Of a DNA stretch of 64,000 nt, positions 61,955-64,000 are shown piece by piece. Every line of letters starts with the position of its first letter. Positions within the stretch are counted from its first letter, which is position 1. The notes below the pieces were generated by a model that was not told the DNA's origin, did no database searches, and worked only from the letters and a program-made list of their open reading frames with translations. This DNA is from CAIUPE01 sp037131735 (GTDB taxonomy: Bacteria > Pseudomonadota > Alphaproteobacteria > Rhizobiales > Beijerinckiaceae): positions 186,001-250,000 of the forward strand of contig JBAXQM010000001.1 of NCBI GenBank assembly GCA_037131735.1, read 5' to 3'. Made by a program: the position numbers and the translations under genes.

Positions 61955-64000
61955 ATGACGAGTGACACTGCCGCAAATTTTTTCGATCTTCCCGACCCAT
62001 TTGTAAAATGGTTTACGAAGCGTGGCTGGTCACCGCACCCGCATCAACTTGCACTTCTAAAGAATACACAAGAACAAAAGAATACGCTTTTGATTGCACC
62101 CACCGGAGCGGGTAAAACACTCGCAGGCTTTCTGCCAAGCCTTGTCGATTTATCGACGCGTAAAGATCGTAAAAAATCAAAATCAATTCACACACTCTAT
62201 ATATCGCCGCTCAAAGCCCTTGCGGTCGATATTGAACGAAATCTCGAATTTCCGATTAGAGATCTTGGCCTCGATATACGCGTCGAAACAAGAACCGGTG
62301 ATACACCAACCGCAAAGCGCGCGAGACAGGTTCAGCGACCTCCGGACATTCTGCTAACAACACCCGAACAAGTCTCCCTCTTGTTGGCCCATCGTGAGGC
62401 CACGAATTTTTTTGCAAATCTGAAAATCATCATAATCGATGAACTCCACGCCATCGCGCCCACCAAAAGGGGTGAGCTGTTATCACTAGCGCTCGCACGT
62501 TTGCGGCAACATGCACCAGGCCTCGCGACGATCGGCCTATCGGCGACGGTCAGAAATAAAGATGAACTCCGAAGCTATCTCGTTGCACAAGATAACGAAG
62601 AGAAGCTTGCCGAACTGATTGAAGTTGAGGAGCGTATAAAACCCCAAATCCAAATTTTAAAATCCAATACTAAATTGCCTTTGGCTGGCCATACGGCTTT
62701 ATCTTCAATGATTGAAATCTACGAGGCTATTGTGGCGCATCATATGTGCCTCGTATTTGTTAATACGCGGATGCAAGCTGAATTCGTGTTTCAGGCGCTA
62801 TGGAAGCTGAATGAAAAAGCGATTCCCATCGCCTTGCATCACGGCTCGCTTGATAAAGGCCAGCGACGGAAGGTCGAAGCAGCGATGGCTGAGGAAAAGC
62901 TCCGCGCCATTGTTTGCACCGCAACTTTGGATCTCGGAATTGATTGGGGTGATGTTGATCTCGTGATTAATGTCGGCGCACCTAAGGGATCGAGTCGTCT
63001 GATGCAACGAATTGGCCGTTCCAATCATCGTTTTGATCAACCCTCCGAAGCACTGCTCGTTCCCGCCAATCGATTTGAATCGCTCGAATGCCAAGCCGCC
63101 CTCGGCGCGATTGACGATAAAGAGCAAGATACGGCGTCACTGCGCATAGAGTCGCTTGATGTGCTCGCGCAGCATATTCTTGGTATGGCCTGTGCCGGGG
63201 GATTTAACGCCGACGATCTATATAGAGAGATTACTAGCGCCTATCCCTATCGCAAGTTGGCACGTCTAACTTTTGATAGCGTCCTCGACTTTGTAGCGAC
63301 GGGGGGCTATGCGCTAAGGGCTTACGATAATTTTGCGCGATTGAAGTGCGGTCGTGACACGATATGGCGGATCAGCCACGCGCAAGCCGCTCTCCGCTAT
63401 CGTATGAATGTTGGCACGATCATCGAAAGCACGATGGTAACTGTACGCTTTGGAAAACTGAGCCAAACCGGCCAGATACGCTCAAGTGGTCGCAAACTCG
63501 GACAAATCGAAGATTACTTTGCCGAAAATCTTACGCCGGGTGATACGTTTCTCTTCGGTGGCGAGGTCGTGAAATTCGAAGCGCTCAGTGCGAATGACGT
63601 TATTGTCTCGCGCGCCGCTCAAAAGACGATACCCAAAATCCCCGTCTATTCGGGAGGACGATTTCCTCTCTCGACGTATCTTGCAAAGCGCGTGCGCGAG
63701 ATCATCGCCAAGCCTCAATCATGGGCCAAGTTACCCTTTGAGGTTTCGGAATGGCTTACGTGGCAAAAAGATAAATCGATCATACCGAAGCAAGATCAAT
63801 TTCTCGTCGAATGCTTTCCGGAAAAAGGAAAACACTATCTCGTGCTCTATCCGTTTGAAGGACGCCTTGCTCATCAAACTCTGGGTATTTTGCTGACAAA
63901 GAGACTGGAGCGCTTGAGCTTGAAGCCCCTCGGATTCGTCTGCAATGATTATGGCCTCGCAATATGGGCCGTTGACGACATTGGTACTGCCATCGAGAAA
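61955..64000 (+). CDS. Ligase-associated DExH-box helicase, Lhr-like (3' end beyond window)
   Basis: 682 codons are visible and the frame is still open at the end. ATG at 61955 (MTSDTAANFFDLPDPF). Superfamily 2 motifs in order: Q-like 'SPHPHQ', Walker A 'LIAPTGAGKTLAGFLP', Ia 'YISPLKALAVD', 'LLTTPEQVSLLL', Walker B 'IIDELHAIAPTKRG', III 'IGLSATV', and in RecA2 'LVFVNTR', 'ALHHGSLDK', 'VCTATLDLGIDWG', 'QRIGRSNHR'. In this group the gene usually neighbours an ATP-dependent DNA ligase and a phosphoesterase for DNA repair; these would lie to the right. Confidence 0.9.
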   Translation, partial: MTSDTAANFFDLPDPFVKWFTKRGWSPHPHQLALLKNTQEQKNTLLIAPTGAGKTLAGFLPSLVDLSTRKDRKKSKSIHTLYISPLKALAVDIERNLEFPIRDLGLDIRVETRTGDTPTAKRARQVQRPPDILLTTPEQVSLLLAHREATNFFANLKIIIIDELHAIAPTKRGELLSLALARLRQHAPGLATIGLSATVRNKDELRSYLVAQDNEEKLAELIEVEERIKPQIQILKSNTKLPLAGHTALSSMIEIYEAIVAHHMCLVFVNTRMQAEFVFQALWKLNEKAIPIALHHGSLDKGQRRKVEAAMAEEKLRAIVCTATLDLGIDWGDVDLVINVGAPKGSSRLMQRIGRSNHRFDQPSEALLVPANRFESLECQAALGAIDDKEQDTASLRIESLDVLAQHILGMACAGGFNADDLYREITSAYPYRKLARLTFDSVLDFVATGGYALRAYDNFARLKCGRDTIWRISHAQAALRYRMNVGTIIESTMVTVRFGKLSQTGQIRSSGRKLGQIEDYFAENLTPGDTFLFGGEVVKFEALSANDVIVSRAAQKTIPKIPVYSGGRFPLSTYLAKRVREIIAKPQSWAKLPFEVSEWLTWQKDKSIIPKQDQFLVECFPEKGKHYLVLYPFEGRLAHQTLGILLTKRLERLSLKPLGFVCNDYGLAIWAVDDIGTAIEK

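Overview
The window looks like the chromosome of an alphaproteobacterium, probably of the Rhizobiales/Hyphomicrobiales. The reasons are gene order and family content: miaB-phoH-ybeY-corC-lnt, an XRE regulator before metK, rimP-nusA-infB-rbfA-truB-rpsO-pnp, rpsA-cmk-aroA facing a TIGR02300-type acidic protein and tRNA-Ala, a ccoNOQPGHIS cluster with an Fnr-type regulator, an IolC-DUF2090 fusion, and a DUF2336 protein. The core genes have moderate GC. Two stretches, about 27.1-38.8 kb and 38.8-42.1 kb, are visibly AT-rich.

Layout. 1-8.7 kb: lipid, tRNA-modification, RNA-maturation and envelope genes, then metK and trmB. 8.7-19.5 kb: a DUF2336 gene facing the translation operon from rimP to pnp, with a terminator-like hairpin in the rimP leader. 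19.5-22.3 kb: REP-like repeats, a strongly folded candidate RNA leader before a small gene, and a secreted HExxH protein. 22.3-27.1 kb: apaG, then rpsA, cmk and aroA on the minus strand, then the TIGR02300 gene and tRNA-Ala(GGC).

27,078-38,789 is an integrated mobile element. It is bounded by a perfect 46-bp direct repeat of the tRNA-Ala 3' part. It carries a tyrosine integrase, a serine recombinase, a 919-aa family B DNA polymerase with intact exonuclease and polymerase motifs (pipolin-like; candidate piPolB), a small HUH-type rolling-circle Rep, an iteron-like array, an RHH protein, a DUF6641-like protein, a frameshifted PEBP-like gene, and a 978-aa flagellar hook-type protein with three tandem inserted beta-sandwich-like repeats. 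The pairing of a PolB with an HUH Rep, plus a hook-like cargo gene, is the most striking content of the window. Beyond attR, 38.8-42.1 kb holds five AT-rich genes for small secreted or membrane proteins.

42.4-53.6 kb: a Lys/Ala-rich histone-like protein, TspO, and the high-affinity cbb3 oxidase operon ccoNOQP-GHIS followed by a CcoA-like MFS copper importer (MxxxM and HxxxM motifs seen). An FNR/FixK box lies before ccoN and an Fe-S Fnr-type regulator is next to it. Together these make, assemble and supply copper to the microaerobic oxidase. 53.7-61.9 kb: an RpiR regulator with two palindromic operators, ppc, iolC, iolB and mmsA/iolA (part of inositol catabolism). The window ends inside a ligase-associated Lhr-like helicase.
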